NCBI RefSeq assembly: GCF_020085105.1
Contig: NC_058045.1
Span: 13,737,833-13,801,832, forward strand
Length of the DNA stretch: 64,000 nucleotides
Direction of reading: 5' to 3'
Origin: Siniperca chuatsi
Taxonomy: Eukaryota > Chordata > Actinopteri > Centrarchiformes > Sinipercidae
The notes below the pieces were generated by a model that was given only the letters and a program-made list of their open reading frames with translations, did not search any database and had not been told where the DNA came from. The position numbers and the translations under genes were made by a program. Shown one piece after another: positions 11,652 to 26,200 of the stretch (positions within the stretch are counted from its first letter, which is position 1; the number at the start of each line of letters is the position of its first letter).

Positions 11652-14600
11652 TATAGAAACCACATTTGGTGGAGATATGATGTCTGAGTGACCATTATTT
11701 AAGCAATCGGCCCGCTAAATCGAACCTAAAAGATACTCAATTTACAATCACATAAGTCTAAGAAAAGCAGGAATTCCTCACAATTGTGAAGCTGTAACTA
11801 TAGAAGATGATTAACAATCAAGATCAAAAAAGTTGCCAGTTAGTTTTCTGTTGATCGACAATCGTTGCAGCTGTACATGATTAGTATCGGTGTGAGTGTG
11901 CCTGAAGTAAGCCTAGTGGTTACCCTCTTTCTGAAATAAAAGAAGATTGAGCTTGACTCCCAGTCAAGTCAGTCTTTTATCACAGACTGGAAAACAGAGG
12001 AAAATAGGCTTGTTAAATGATAACAAGCAAAACAGGGCCTATGAAGAGTCTTAAGTCATTATTTTACACCTTTTTTATCTGGACCTCAGAACCCGGGTTA
12101 TGCTAACATTTAACTAACTGTGCTGATGAGTGTTTAGCTTGACTCCTAATGAAATCTGAACTACTGGGCTGGTAATACCAAGGATTTGGCGCTTACCTGC
12201 ATTATACTGCCCTTGTGCTGCAATCAGCACATGCAGATCAGATAACATGGCCTGCCACACAGGTGTATGTTTACAGGACATCTGGGCCTCTGCTGAAACT
12301 CGACTGCTTCCTCGTTTACGTGTGTGTGTTTCCTACAGACTTTCATTGACACAATTATAGGTAGGAAAGAGAAATTTGACACCCAATTCCTGTGATCCAC
12401 CCCTCTACCTGTGTATAAATACATCTTACTTAAAGGATCAGCTTAGAGTAATAGTTTTCCATAAAGATTAATTTTTTTATTCATTATTTTTAGATTCATA
12501 TTTTCATTTGATAATGCAATGAGTACTACAGACAAAATTCCATTCACCTCCATGTATTGGGGTGGAGGCAGAAATCTTAAAGGCGGATATCTTGAGCAAA
12601 TAAAACCAAAACTATCTGCTAGATACCACTAGAGGTAAGGGAGAAAATGTTTTATAATTTGGGTGAACTGACTCTTTAAGCAAGACATGTCTGTATACAG
12701 GAAGAGGGTGTGGATAATTGGAGTCAGGTGACAGTTGAAACCAGTAGTCCTGTCATTGTATTGTCAAGTGATATCTAAGGAAGTCTGTACTTGTTGTTTT
12801 TAATTTGCTAAGTACTAAGGCCAGATGGTTAATTGTCCCACTGCTGACTGACTGCAGCATAAACACCAGTGTGTTCTCAACATCGCTCTGTTTTCTCCTG
12901 CAGTATAAGGGACAGGCCAATCTGCATGTCTTTGAGGACTGGTGTGGCAGTTCTACTGCTGACCTCTTCAAGAACTTGCACTACCCGCTGTATCCTCACG
13001 TAAGTCAAACCCTTATCTTCTGAGTTCACTCAGTTTTCATTAATTATATTTAATTCGTAATTTACATTTTTAGCCACACTAGCAACAAAGCTCCAGTGAT
13101 GGCAGTGTTGGTCAGCTGGTCCACCACTTCGTTCCAGACTTCAATATCTCAGCAACTATTAAATAAATTGCCATGAAATGTTATACAGACATTCATGGTG
13201 TCCAGAGGATGAATCCTACTGACTTTAGTGACTGCCCTGACTTTTCTTCTAGCATTCAAGTTCCCCTCAGGAAGAATTGTAATGACTTTTGGTAATCCTT
13301 TAGCTGTTAATTAGCAAATGTTAGCATGCTAACATGCTAAACTAAGATGGTGAACAATGTAAACGGTCCTGTCTAGATGGTAACCCTGGATTTGCGGAAA
13401 CTCTCGCGAGATATGTTTAGGCAATAAAACAACTTGTTTAGGCAATAGAACTACTTGGTTAGGTTTAGGAACTCGCACAACAAAGAAACAACGCGTAAAA
13501 TCTCGCGAGTTTCCGCAAATCCAGGGTTACCATCTAGACACGACCATAGTAAACATTACACCTGCTAAACATAAGCATGTTAGCATGGTCATTAGCTGTG
13601 TTCCAAATCCATACTACTTACTAATTCTATACAGTATGTACTACATACTAATCATGATAGTATACTGTTTTAGCTGTTACAGTAGTATACAAAAATATCA
13701 AGATACTTTGATACGAACAGGAAATTATACAATACATGTGACAAAGCTACTTCCAATTAAACTTCACAAATAGACATCAAAGTGTTTTTACTAAGATTTA
13801 ATACTTATTTTTTTGTTTTCCAAGAATTTTTTTTGGAACTGTTTCACTCTTAAGCTGTGAGCAACTCCTCCATTTCCTTTTGTGTATTGCATTGTGGAAG
13901 AATAGTGAACATTAACAGCACACTCAAAATCAACCGTATTTAGTATGCTCACTGTCTGCTTTGAATATACTTTTATTTTGTTTTTATTTTCCAGTGTGAA
14001 CACACTACATACTAAAAACCTACTTAGAATCAGTATGTAGTATGGATTTGGGACATGGCGATTGCCAGTATGTTAGCATGCTGACGTGACATTAGCATTT
14101 AGCTGAAAGCACCGCTGTGTCTATTTACAGCCTCACAGAGCTGCTAGCATGGCTGTAGACTCTTGTTAGTTCCCCAAGTCGCTTCACAGTATGTCTTGGT
14201 ATTTTGCGTCATCGACTTTTCGCAACATGTTCTACTTGTAATTCATGGCTTAATATTTAGAAAGATAGGAAAGCAGAATCCAGTGATGCCTTTTACACTT
14301 GTTCAAGTTTTACACCAGAGGACAACATTATCAAGATTATGCCACATGTCACATACAGTTCTCATACAAGGTTTTTTAAAGGATAATGGTGTTATTGTTT
14401 AGCAACTGAGTTTTTATGTGGCAAAGACATCCCTGCACACACACACTGACGCAAGTGTAGGCAAACACACACACAGTTGTTTTCAGTCAGAGGTGAGAGG
14501 AGAGGTTCTACATCCATGTGCTAAATCCTAATGTCTGTGGACTCAAGATGTAGTCTCACTTTGAGTAAACATCATGGCTGATTGTCAGTGTTTCCCTTTC

Positions 14601-17600
14601 CTCTCTCTTTCAGTCCAGGACTACAGTGCAGAAGCTGGCCGTCTCTCCTCAGTGGACCAACTATGGGCTCAGGATATTTGGTTATCTACATCCATATACT
14701 GACGGTGCAACATGCATTTTTTTCATCTAGTTCCTGTCTGTTACCACATTGAGTACATTCGTGCTATACATCTCCCCTTATCGCTTCCTCAGTCTGTATC
14801 TTTATCATTTTGACTCATTTTTTCTCTGTCTCTCAGGAGAGTTTGTGTTTGCTTTGAGCTCTGATGACAACTCTGAGTTTTGGCTCAGCACAGATGACTC
14901 TCCCCTCAACTTGCAGTTATTGGCATGGGTTGGAAAGGTATGCATGTCTGTCATCTTATCAAGTGGCGGAGGGTAATTTCCTCATACTTGTCTCTGTAAT
15001 GTTTTGGGTCCAATTCCTACATTGGACCCATATCCTCAGCCTTCATACCTGGCTCCAGTCTGTCTGCAGTACCCATGACATTGTTTTGTTTTTTTTTCAC
15101 AATTTTAACTTATATTGGGATCGTTCTTCCTTGTTTACATGAGACGGCGGCTATCCTGCGGCACGCTGTACTGTCCTCCTCACGTAATTGACTATTTACA
15201 TCACCTGTCTCCCCTCGCTCTCGCTCTCACCCTCGTCCCTCTTCTTTCTCTTCTGTGCCCACCAAAAACAGCCATGCACCTTCTGCTGTCACTAACTCCC
15301 CCTTGTGGAGTGATCATAGTGCTGCTTTTCCTGTTCATATTTGGAGCCTGGATCCTTCTAGCACTACTTTTAAAATTCCTATGGTAATTTCGCATAGGTC
15401 TCTCAAACAAAACAGACACAGCCTACACAGCAATATTAACAATTTAATAAAGATCAGGGCCAGAACCCTATCTCCAAGTTTCAACTTCTGTTCTAACCCA
15501 GCAGACTGTTTAAGATGGCTCTTCTCAATCCAAGGTCCCTCTCTAACAAAACATTTATTTTAAATGGTTTTATCTCTTCTACTGATTTTTAGATTTCATG
15601 TTTTTATCAGAATCCTGGTTACGTCCTGGTGATCACAGTCACTGCTGAATTGTGCCTTCCAGATTATGACTGCTTTAGCCACCCTAGGGATTGTGGTCGT
15701 AGTGGCGGCATTGTTACTATCTATAGGAAGCATTTAAGTTTCCTACTTTTGAAGTGCTCATGTTTAAACTTGGCGGCCCACTCCCGATCATATTTACTCT
15801 TATTTATTTCCCCCCTTAAACCAGATGGTTCGTTCTTGTTGGAGCTCCCTGAATTTTTTTCCAGTCTTGTTTTAAATTATGATAGAATTGTTGATGAGTC
15901 TTCTAATGCCCTTGCTGCTGATTTTTTTTAAAATATCACTAACTCTAAACTTGCAACATGTGTCTGGACAAACTCATTCCCGTGGCCACACTTTAGACCT
16001 AGTCTTTAGTCTGGGTCTGAGAAAACCATCTTTGGAATTAAGGGACATGTTTGCATCTGATCACCTATGCATTGTTTTTAACTGTGAATTATTTGCTGCT
16101 AGTACTGTCTTATTCCGCTCTAATTACACACACGTCCTTAATGAGCATAGTGCCTCTAAATTCTGTACACTGTTCAGTTCTCTTGGCAATGTGTTTCCTG
16201 ACTCCTCCAACACCAACTATTTGGTTGATTCTGTTAATTCTCTGTGTTCCTCAACCTTAGATCTCAAAGCTCATCTGAAAAATAGACCAAACTCAAAGAC
16301 TAGAAAACAGCCATGGTTAAATAACAGTATTCAAAGCTGTAAAAGGAAATGCAGAAGAGCAGAACGTAGATGGAAGAAATCAGGTCTCCAGGTCACCTTT
16401 GTGGCTATGAAAGAGTTATTACTCTTTTATAATGGGATGCTAAAAAACTGCAAGAACATGCCATTTCTCTGCACTTATTTCTGCCCATCAGCACAACCCC
16501 AGATTCCTATTTAAGACTGTCGATCAGTTAGTTAACCCAGCCTCTCCTTGTGCCCCTGCTGATTGTGTTGCTGACTGTGAAAAGTTTTTATTGCACTTGG
16601 CTGCAAAGGTGGAGTTAATAAGATTTGGTATTACCCCCAATCCTGCCTTTTTAGATGTGGATCACCTGCTCAGGGATTCATTGAACAAATTTTCTGTTGT
16701 TACTCTGCCTGCACTCACCAAAATCATGTCTCCTATGAGAGTATACTCCAGTCCTGTTGATATAATTTCAACAAGGTTTTTATTGGAAGTTATGGATTGT
16801 ATTGTGTCCCATTTGCTATCTATCTTGAACAGCTCGCTGTCGACTGGCTGCGTCCAAGATTACTTTAAAACTCCTTGTGTCCAACCAGTCCTAAAAAAAT
16901 CCTGGGCTTGATCCTACCCTCCTGGATAATTATCGTCCGATCTCTAAACTGCCTTTTATTTCCATGGTTATCCAAGGTATCTAAGCAGCTTCTTGATGCT
17001 GTGGAAAACAATAGTACCTTTTTTGAAAAGTTTCAGTCTGGTTTTCGTCAGCAACACAGCACTGAGACAGCCCTTCTCAAAGTCACTAATGACCTTTTTA
17101 ATGAATGCTGACGCAGGCAGGTGTTTTTATGACAGTATTGATCATTCTTCTAGATAGACTGAGGCACTGGGTGGGCATATCTGGAACTGCACTAAACTGG
17201 TTCTCATCTTATTTGTCCAACAGGAAGTTCTGTGTCGCCATTAATAACTTCATGTTGTCATTTCTCAATGACACACACTTGTACCTCCCTGTCAAGCCCA
17301 CTGACCTTAGTACGCTGAGTTCTCTGCAGGACTGCCTGTCTGACATAAAAAAACTGGATGTCGATAACTTTTCTTCAGCTCAACTCAAATAAAACAGAAA
17401 TCCTTGTTATTGGGCCCAACATATCACTAAACAAATACTGGCTACCTGTCACAACATATCAAGCCTGTTGCAAGAAATCTTGGTGTCCTGTTTGATAGCA
17501 ATTTATGTTTTGAGCAACATATCACTAAGCTTGTCCAATCATGTTTTTATCACCTCAGAAATGCAAAAATATGATCTATTTTAAATCTTACTTATGCAGA

Positions 17601-18258
17601 AACTGTTGTACATGCTTTTGTCTCCTCACGCCTTGATTATTGTAACAGTCTGTTCACTTGTCTTAATCAAAAAACTCTGAAATGACTGCAGACTGTACAG
17701 AACTCAGCTGCTAGGCTTTTAACGAGGACCAAGAGGTATGATCACATCACACCTGTTTTAGCCTCTTTACATTGGCTCCCTGTTTGTTTTAGGCTTGATT
17801 TTTTAAGATCTTATTGATTACTTTTAAGGCTCTTCATGGTCTGGCTCCAGATTACATTTTAGACCTTTTAATCCCCTATGAACCTTTACATAGTTTGAGA
17901 TCTTCAGGCAGGGGTCTGTCTCTTCCTGTGTCCAGGATGAAAACAAAGGGGGGCAGAGATTTTGCCATCAGGGCCCTGAGGTTCTGGAATATCTTGCCTG
18001 AAGAAATTAGGTTGTCTGAATCAGTGTCTTCTTTCAAGTCTCTTCTCAAAACTCACTTTTATCTGAAAGCATATCCTGATCTTATATCTGAGCTGTCTGT
18101 TTAGTTTATTGGTTTTTAATTTATTGTTATTATCTCTTATTTTGTTTTTACCCTTTTATATATTTTATCTTTCACTGTTGTATTTTATTTCTCTCTCTGT
18201 GAAGCACTTTGTAGTTTGTTTGATAAGTGCTCTATAAATAATAAACATCATAATAATA

Positions 18259-18291
<33 letters not shown>

Positions 18292-19563
18292 TGTTTGCAT
18301 ATGGGTTTTCTTTTTCTAGACTGGCACAGAGTGGACAGCCCCAGGCGAGTTTGAGAAGTATGCCAGTCAGACCTCCAGACCAGTTCAGTAAGTTGATACA
18401 AGACTAGATTTTATTGTTAGTGAGTAGATTAACATACAGTACTGTATTATGTGTGTAGTAATTAACCCAGTTCAGTTCAGTCTCTTTCCCTGATTGCAAA
18501 ACTCAGTTGTCGGACCCCCCTGAAAACTTGGTTTGAAATCTTAAGTATTTCCTCCATACCATTTAAAAAATGTATTACTAAAGAAGCAACAAAAAAAACT
18601 TAATCTGCTTCATCACAGTGGCATCTCCCTGAGGCAACATGAACAAATAACCCAACAACACTCATCAGATTCTCATTCAAATAATATTGAAAGATCTGGT
18701 TGGTGCACACATATATGGGACATACCCATTTTCCAGCTCAGTCCCTTCCACTTCAAACCCATGAGAAGAGCACATGTAAAACAACACCGACAGAAATCTC
18801 TCAATAAAAATAAGCCAAACTATTCTAACTTAAAGGAAAAAGTCATATGTTTTAACTGTCCCCAAATATCATATCATATCATATCATATTATCCCAACCT
18901 AAAGTACCCCTCCAGTCAAAAATGTGTTTTTCTTATGTTTATGTCCCCTAAAATATCAGACCTCGACTCATCATCATGGAAATTGCAGGATACAGCAATT
19001 TTAGGAGCTTGAGCCATACTGGGGACTAAAAGTCAAGCCATCGCAGCCTCTTGCTGCCTAAATATTGACCTTTCTTTTTTTAATCTGTCTCTTGCAAGTC
19101 CGCTACATTTTTTTGTATAAGTGGAAAAACTAAATTGCAGGAGTACCTCTTTTAATGACATCAACTACTACTACTCTTCACAGCATTACTACTAACATGC
19201 TGGAAAGCTTTGTCACACTGTGTGGGTGTGGTTTACTGTAACTATACAGGAAATCTTGTATGCTACACAATGTGGACAAGGTCGATGAGTTACCACCAAC
19301 GACGGAAAATGTAAACCTCAGCAATTAAGATCAACACTGAGTTTATGTACATGTCTAGTGGCCTTGTTTGTACTGATTATTTGGATTTTAAAAAGTGTTT
19401 TTGAATAGAAAGATGTATTACATGAAAACTACAAAAGTGTAAATCTTTAATATTCTCAAGGAGGACAAACCTATAAGAGGGAGAACATTATATCTAGAGG
19501 TTATAATTGATTTAGTTTTCCTCTGTGATGCTGGCATTCCCTGAAACTGGTAAGGGGCCATTG

Positions 19564-19604
<41 letters not shown>

Positions 19605-20225
19605 GAAATCAGACAGATAATTTGTGCAGAACCTATAATTAACCTAATTAATTGTATATAACAAAATATATAATATCTGCTTGAGAAGCCACTGGGGGAA
19701 AGAGACTTATACACAGATCTTTATCTGACCATAGGAGCTGTTGCAACCTTTATGTTCAGTAGAGCTGCGAAGCCAACCAGGACCCACACAGCTACATGAT
19801 TGTATTTCTTTGGAGAAATATTTTAGGTCGTGTCTGATATCACTATAATGTAGTACTGAATATGAACATTTACTGTCTGACAGGTTGTCTGCTCAGAGGA
19901 GGTACTTTTTTGAAGTTATCCACAAGCAAAACGACAGAGGGACTGACCATTTGGAGGTGGCAGTAAGTAGTTGGACTGATCAGCAGTCATAAAAAATGTC
20001 CTCTACTTCTTTCTTTGTCTCATTTTATTGGTCCCAACTCTCACATCAGGTCTGTGCTCATTTTCATGTGCAATGTAAGTAATAGAGTGGAAGAGACATG
20101 CAGTTCTTTTTGTTTTCACACAGTGGCAGCTCCTGGACCAAGGTTTTAGGTTCATGGTTATTGAATCCAATTATATCTCCCTCTATGTTAGTAAGTACAC
20201 AAAAACCCACACATCATTCCTGCTG

Positions 20226-20265
<40 letters not shown>

Positions 20266-23200
20266 ATAGCTCAGCGTAGATCTCATAATACAAGACTGTA
20301 TGCCTTTATTATTCTGCAAGGATGCTCAAACCTGCAGATCAAATCAGTGGTTTTGTTGCACAATGAATACAGAGCACTTCTCTTAAACTAATGCGCTGTG
20401 GCTTCATCTCACAGATGAGTCTGCCTTGTTAATGAGTGACATTGACCACATACCACAGACGGTTGCAAGCCACAAACACACCCCCACAAAACAGCGTGGT
20501 GCAGCAGCAGACATACTGAGGGAAGACCTGCGAGACACTCTGTACCAAGGTGAGAGATGTCTCTCTGTTGCTCTAGTTCTTTACAACATGGCATCCTACC
20601 ATCCCAGATGCAACTATTGTGCAACTTATCTCCTTCTACTTAATGCACAAAGTAATCTTATCTCACATCTTTGTGTTGTATTTGTTTGCAGTGCCATTGA
20701 TAAACAGCGAGTTCCTACAAGGTCTTCTGCCTGACTGCTCGTACAAACCCAGCTACACAATCAAAGACTTTCCTCTGCTCCGCTACCAGGGACTGCAATT
20801 TGTATGTATTTATATAGTTTGTTTATTTCATTTACATTTCTACTGGGTGAGCTCCAGCTCACATTATTTTTCAGAGCTCATCATTCACTCAAAATAGGTC
20901 CTGAATACAGTGTTGGAATGAAAGAACCATGTACTCGCGAAAGATAACAGAATCAGAATCAGCTTTATTGCCAAGTAAGTTTACACATACAAGGAATTTG
21001 CTATTGTATTTTGTACTTTGCAGTGACTTCCTGGAGTCTTGTCTGGCAACATCATGGAGACAATAAGACTTCAGAATGTCACTGCCAAGCCAAGAAATAG
21101 TCCTGCACACAACTCCCGTAAGACCACAGCATGTCGTTTTACACATCGGTTTTTGTACAGATTAAACAAAACAATATATAACTTGTTAATTAGTGAGCTG
21201 TTTCAAATCTTTATGCTAAGCTACAGTCCCTGACAAAAGTCTTGTTGCTTGTGTACAAAATGACCTGAAGTGCCGCTGAAATATATTTCTAATCAAGATT
21301 TTTTTTACAAGAAATGGCTCATTTTAATCCCAACAGCTTTTGTAATAATGTTTCAGTGCAAAACGGAACTGTCAAAAAGTATTCTAATATTCACAGCTTG
21401 GTAAAGCCCATTGAGTCAATTGTTGTCGCCTTGTCATATGATCTTCACCTGTGACTAATAATGGATCAATTAGGTCCCAGGTGTGTATAATAAGAACCCC
21501 AGTACACTGGACCTTCACATCAACTGCAACTAGACCTCTGCAAACATGCCTAAGATTCACCCTGAGACTATATTTTGATTATCAAGAGGCTGAAGACCAG
21601 ATCCACTGCTGATGTGGCAGACACATTCAATGTGTCTCAGTGTCAAGTACAGAGGATAAAAAAAAGATTTGAAGAGACTGGAGATGTTTTTGACAAACCC
21701 AGGTCAGGCAGACCCCGCAAGACAACTGCTCGAGAGGACCGTTTATTGGCTCGAAAATCCAAGGCCAGCCCATTTTCCACTGCAGCAGAACTCCACGAGA
21801 CCTGGTCACCTGAAGTCCCTGTGTCAACCAGAACAGTTAGTCGGATTCTGTCTCAAAATGGCATCCATGGTCGATTCAGTGCCCAGAAGCCAGCACTAAA
21901 CAAAAGACAATTGAAAAACCGTGTGGCATTTGCCAAGGCCCACAGCCTGCTAAAAGGATGGACGCTGGAAAAGTGGCAGAAGGTGGATTTTTCAGATGAA
22001 TCTTCTGTTGAATTACACCACAGTTGCCGCAAATATTGCAGGAGACCTACTGGAGCCTGCATGGATCTGAGATTCACCCAGAAAACAGTGAAGTTTGGTG
22101 GGGGGGAAAAATCATGGTCTGGGGTTACATCCAGTATGGGGGTGTGTGAGAGATCTGCAGGGTGGAAGGCAACATCAATAGTCTAAAATACCAAGAAATC
22201 TTAGCTACCTCTTATATTCCCAACCATAAGAGGCCAAATTCTGCAGCAGGATGGTGCTCCATCGCATACTTCCATCATCAAAGTTCCTCAAGGTGAAGAA
22301 GATCAAGATGCTCCAGGATTGGCCAGTCCAGTCACCAGACATGAACATCATTGAGCATATGTGGGGTAGGATGAAAGAGGAAGCATGGAAGACGAAACCA
22401 AAGAATACTGATGAACTCTGGGACGCATGCAAGACTGCTTTCTTTGTTATTCCTGATGACTTCATCAATAAATTGTATGAATCCTTGCCAAACTGCATGG
22501 ATGCAGTCCTTCAAGCTCATGGAAGTCATACAATATATTAAATTTGGATCTCACGGCACCACTACTTAATTTGCTGACATATTTTTGTATTTGCAGTAAA
22601 TTTGTTCAATTTCTGTATAGGTGACAAAACTTTTGTCTTGCCAAAATTTGACCTTTCTGCCTTGATTAAATGATAGATCTTTTTTTCAGTGACACAAATT
22701 TATTTCAGTGCATTAAACATCATCTGGGAGGGTTTTAGCTTTTCATATGAGCTATTTCTAACACCAATTGATTAATTAAAAGTCAGGTTAATAGCCGGTG
22801 TTTCTACAACATAGATAAGCGACAAGACTTTTGTCAGTCGCTGTAGTCGGTCGCTGGATGTAGCTTCATATTTAACAGACAGATATCCTCTAACACACAA
22901 CAAGAAAGCAAATAAGCGTATTTCCTAAACTATTGAACCATTGCTTTGAATTAAGGCATATTTTAGTTTGGAATTTATTTAAATATGAACCTTACTTAAC
23001 ATCAATTCTGAAATCTGGTATACATCCAAAAAACACATGCAGTATGTTTTGTTTTCATCTCAACTCTGCGCTCACCTGTTTGATCCCTGCGGACAGGGGT
23101 TGGATAACCCTTATTATACAAGATCTCAATTCATCAGTAAGCTCTTTTAACAGCATGTCATTTCGTTTCATCTCCCCAGGTCCACATGTCCTACATCTAC

Positions 23201-26200
23201 CCCAATGACTACACCCGACTCACACACATGGAGACAGAGAACAGCTGCTTCTACCCTGAGAGCCCCTACTACATGAAGATGTGAGACCTCACATAGTATA
23301 CTAAATGGAAATACATACAGTAGGACAGGGCAGAGTTAGAAGTAGTTTATAGTATCACAGAGGATGATGTATCTTTAAGTATACTGAGAATTTTCCTATC
23401 TGAAAAGTAATTTGTGATCTTAATGTAACATCAAGCAAATTAACTTCTAAATCTTTGCATAATTTTTGTCCTCTTGTCTTCAGATTTGGTTTCTCTAGAT
23501 ACATGAGACTAGACCATCCTGATATGCAGGAAAAAGGAAACGCAGGCAGAGGTATTTTGTACTTCCCTCTTCTATTAAAAAACATTTTTTTTTTTAAAAG
23601 TTACTTGTATTGTCACTCCATTACACTCTCTTTTTCTCTCTGCTTCTGGTGAATGTTAGATTTTGGTTTCCTGAGGAGGAAATCAGTGCTAGATGAGGAG
23701 GACAAGTTTGACATTGAAGCCTATCAAAGAGAAAAGGAAGCCAGGCTGGACCAGGTAGATAACACCCTTTTTCCAGACTATGGTGATGATTATGATGACT
23801 ATGCTCAGAAACGCAGGCGCAAACTCTTCTCATTAGTCATGCAAGAAACTAACAACATGCTGAAGAACACCTCTGACACAAGACAGCAAGGTTGGCAAGG
23901 GAAATACGGTGTCCCACAGCCTCAGCCAGAGCCACAGAAACCAGTTGAGCCTCTGCAGTCTATGCCAACACAAGCCTCAAAACATCATCTGCAACAGAAC
24001 TGGACAAAATTAAAGCCAGAGGACCGGTTTAAAAAAGTAGAACAGATGAAACCAGAAGGGAAGTCAAGACCAGCAAAGAGACAAAAGCTCAAATCAGCAG
24101 AGACAGCTGTGAGAACAGGACAGACAAATCCACCAATACCAGTGGACAGAGAGCAGCTTAAGGCAAAGGAACGACCAGCAATCCCATCAGAGCAGCTCAA
24201 TGCTAAACAGCATAATACTCAGAGGTCCCGTAAAATAAAACATATCCATATCCAGAGACTGAAAGACTCAAAACTTCAACCCTTAGAGAGGGACGCTCTT
24301 CTTCCTGAAAACCCTACAGTGGCCAAGCAGCGGTTTGTAACCAAAGGAATGGAGCTCCAGCCAGCCGCCACCAAGCGTGTTACCACTCCCAAGAGAGACA
24401 TCAACCGCCCTTTAGTAAGGCTAAATCAGAGGGACAAACGCCTCAGGGATAAGGAGATAGAGATGAATATGCCTCTACAGCAGGATCTAGAAAAGAGCAT
24501 CCACCGTGCAAAGATGATTGCTAGATTAGACAATAAGCTGTTGGATGTGAAAGGAAAGGAGGACCAAGTGGGGAAGGAAGACAAGGCTCGCAACAGAGCT
24601 TTGAGCAGGAGAGACACCAAGGAGCGTGGGAGACTCTCTCTATGGGGACCAGAAGGAGACTTTGAAGGCGCGCATGACAAGGACCTCACCCCTGCACCGG
24701 TGTTTGACACTGAGATCAACTGGAACCAGACCTTTCAGGTCAGCCACCTGGACCTTCAGGCACAGCGATCAGACTGGATCGACCTGCGCTGCAACATCTC
24801 AGGCAACCTACTGTTCCAGTCCAGTGATGCTCTGCCCATAGTCAAGGCTTTCATGGACCAACTCAACGAAAAGCACCACGGGTAAGTACTGTATTTGTAT
24901 ATACATTTGTGCATATATATGTGCCTGTGAATCAGCTTTATTTCAGTGAGAGTTTTTCCCTGAGAGATCTAAAATGGGTAAAAAGTAGAAGCTAATTCTC
25001 TGGTTCCTAACTTTTTTGGCTTGTGACCCCAAAATAAAGCTATATCTACCTGCAACCCCTCTATGTAGAGCTGCAATAATTAGTCGATTAACCAATTAGT
25101 TGATCGACAGAAAAGTAACGGGTAACTATTTTGATAATCGATTAATCGTTAAAGTCCATTTCAAGCAAAAATGTGCTAATTCCAGCTTCACAAATGTGAA
25201 TATTACACTTACTCTTACACTTCTATGATAGTAAACTGAATGTCTTTGGGTTTTGGGCTGGCGATCAGACAAAACAAGACATTTGAAAACATCACCATTT
25301 TTCACAATTTCCTGACATTTTATAGACTAAACAAATAATTGTTCAATCGAGAAAATAATCGGCAGATTAATCAGTAATCAAGACAATAGTTAGTTGCGGC
25401 CCTACATGTATGTCCATCTTACATTGTTTAGGCCTCTAAAATTATTCAAATTAAAGAGATAAAATTATCCAGAACCTAGTTAATAGAGGAAAAAAATGTA
25501 TAAAATCTGCTTGCTCAGCCTCCAGAGGATCCAGACGAAAGAGACTGATACACAGATTTTTATCTGACCAGCCTTGATGTAGACCAATGAACTTGCAACC
25601 GCTCAGATTTATCTTGGGACCCTTTGGTGGGGCCTCCACTCTTAGGTTGGGAACCACTGACCTAACTGAAAAATGTATGCTGGCATGACAGTCCTGAACT
25701 TTGGGAAACTATAAAAAAAAATATATATAGCTAGGTTACGAAATTCACTTGCAAGGAATCCTGTTGTCAACCACACTTCCAGTATAATTACCAATTAATC
25801 AATGAATCAATCAGGTTTATTTGTCACATTTAATCTTATAAGGTACAATCACACTGAAATGTAATCCCGCCAGTTCCTTCAATTTGTGAATTAAAAAGAG
25901 TTTAAATAGGGGAGCCCCAGTAGCTCACCTGGTAGAGTGGCCTGGGTTCGAAACCAGCCTGGGCCCTTTGCTTCATGTCATCCTCTCTCTCCCCTGCCTT
26001 TCCTGTCTCTCTCTACTGTGGCTATCTAATAAAAGCAATCCTTAAAAAACAAAAAGAGTTTAAATAGTAATTTAATAAAGGATCATTTAGGATCCTATTT
26101 GCCTGATTGCAGAAGCTCTTCAAGCCTCTCAGTGCTGGCCTGGTGTATCCGGTACCCTATTCCCGACCACAGCAGGGAGAAAAGGCTGTTATCCGGGTGG

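Larger units (their letters stand above)
13100..14170. repeat. Older dispersed repeat interrupted by two younger MITEs
   Basis: The outer repeat runs from about 13100 to 13363, resumes at about 13551-13600 and again at 14058-14170, with repeated GTTAGCATGCTAACATGC-type motifs. A related copy lies in opposite orientation at about 36890-37115. Two inverted-repeat elements (13364-13550 and about 13597-14057) separate its pieces. Confidence 0.55.

Noticed and set aside
20098-20391. Plus-strand frame with a poly-lysine run
   Set aside because: It overlaps b4galnt3 exon 20124-20190 in another frame and then reads through a poly(A) homopolymer.
25910-26050. A functional tRNA gene
   Set aside because: A- and B-box-like motifs are present, but the anticodon region is deleted and the body is SINE sequence with a target duplication.
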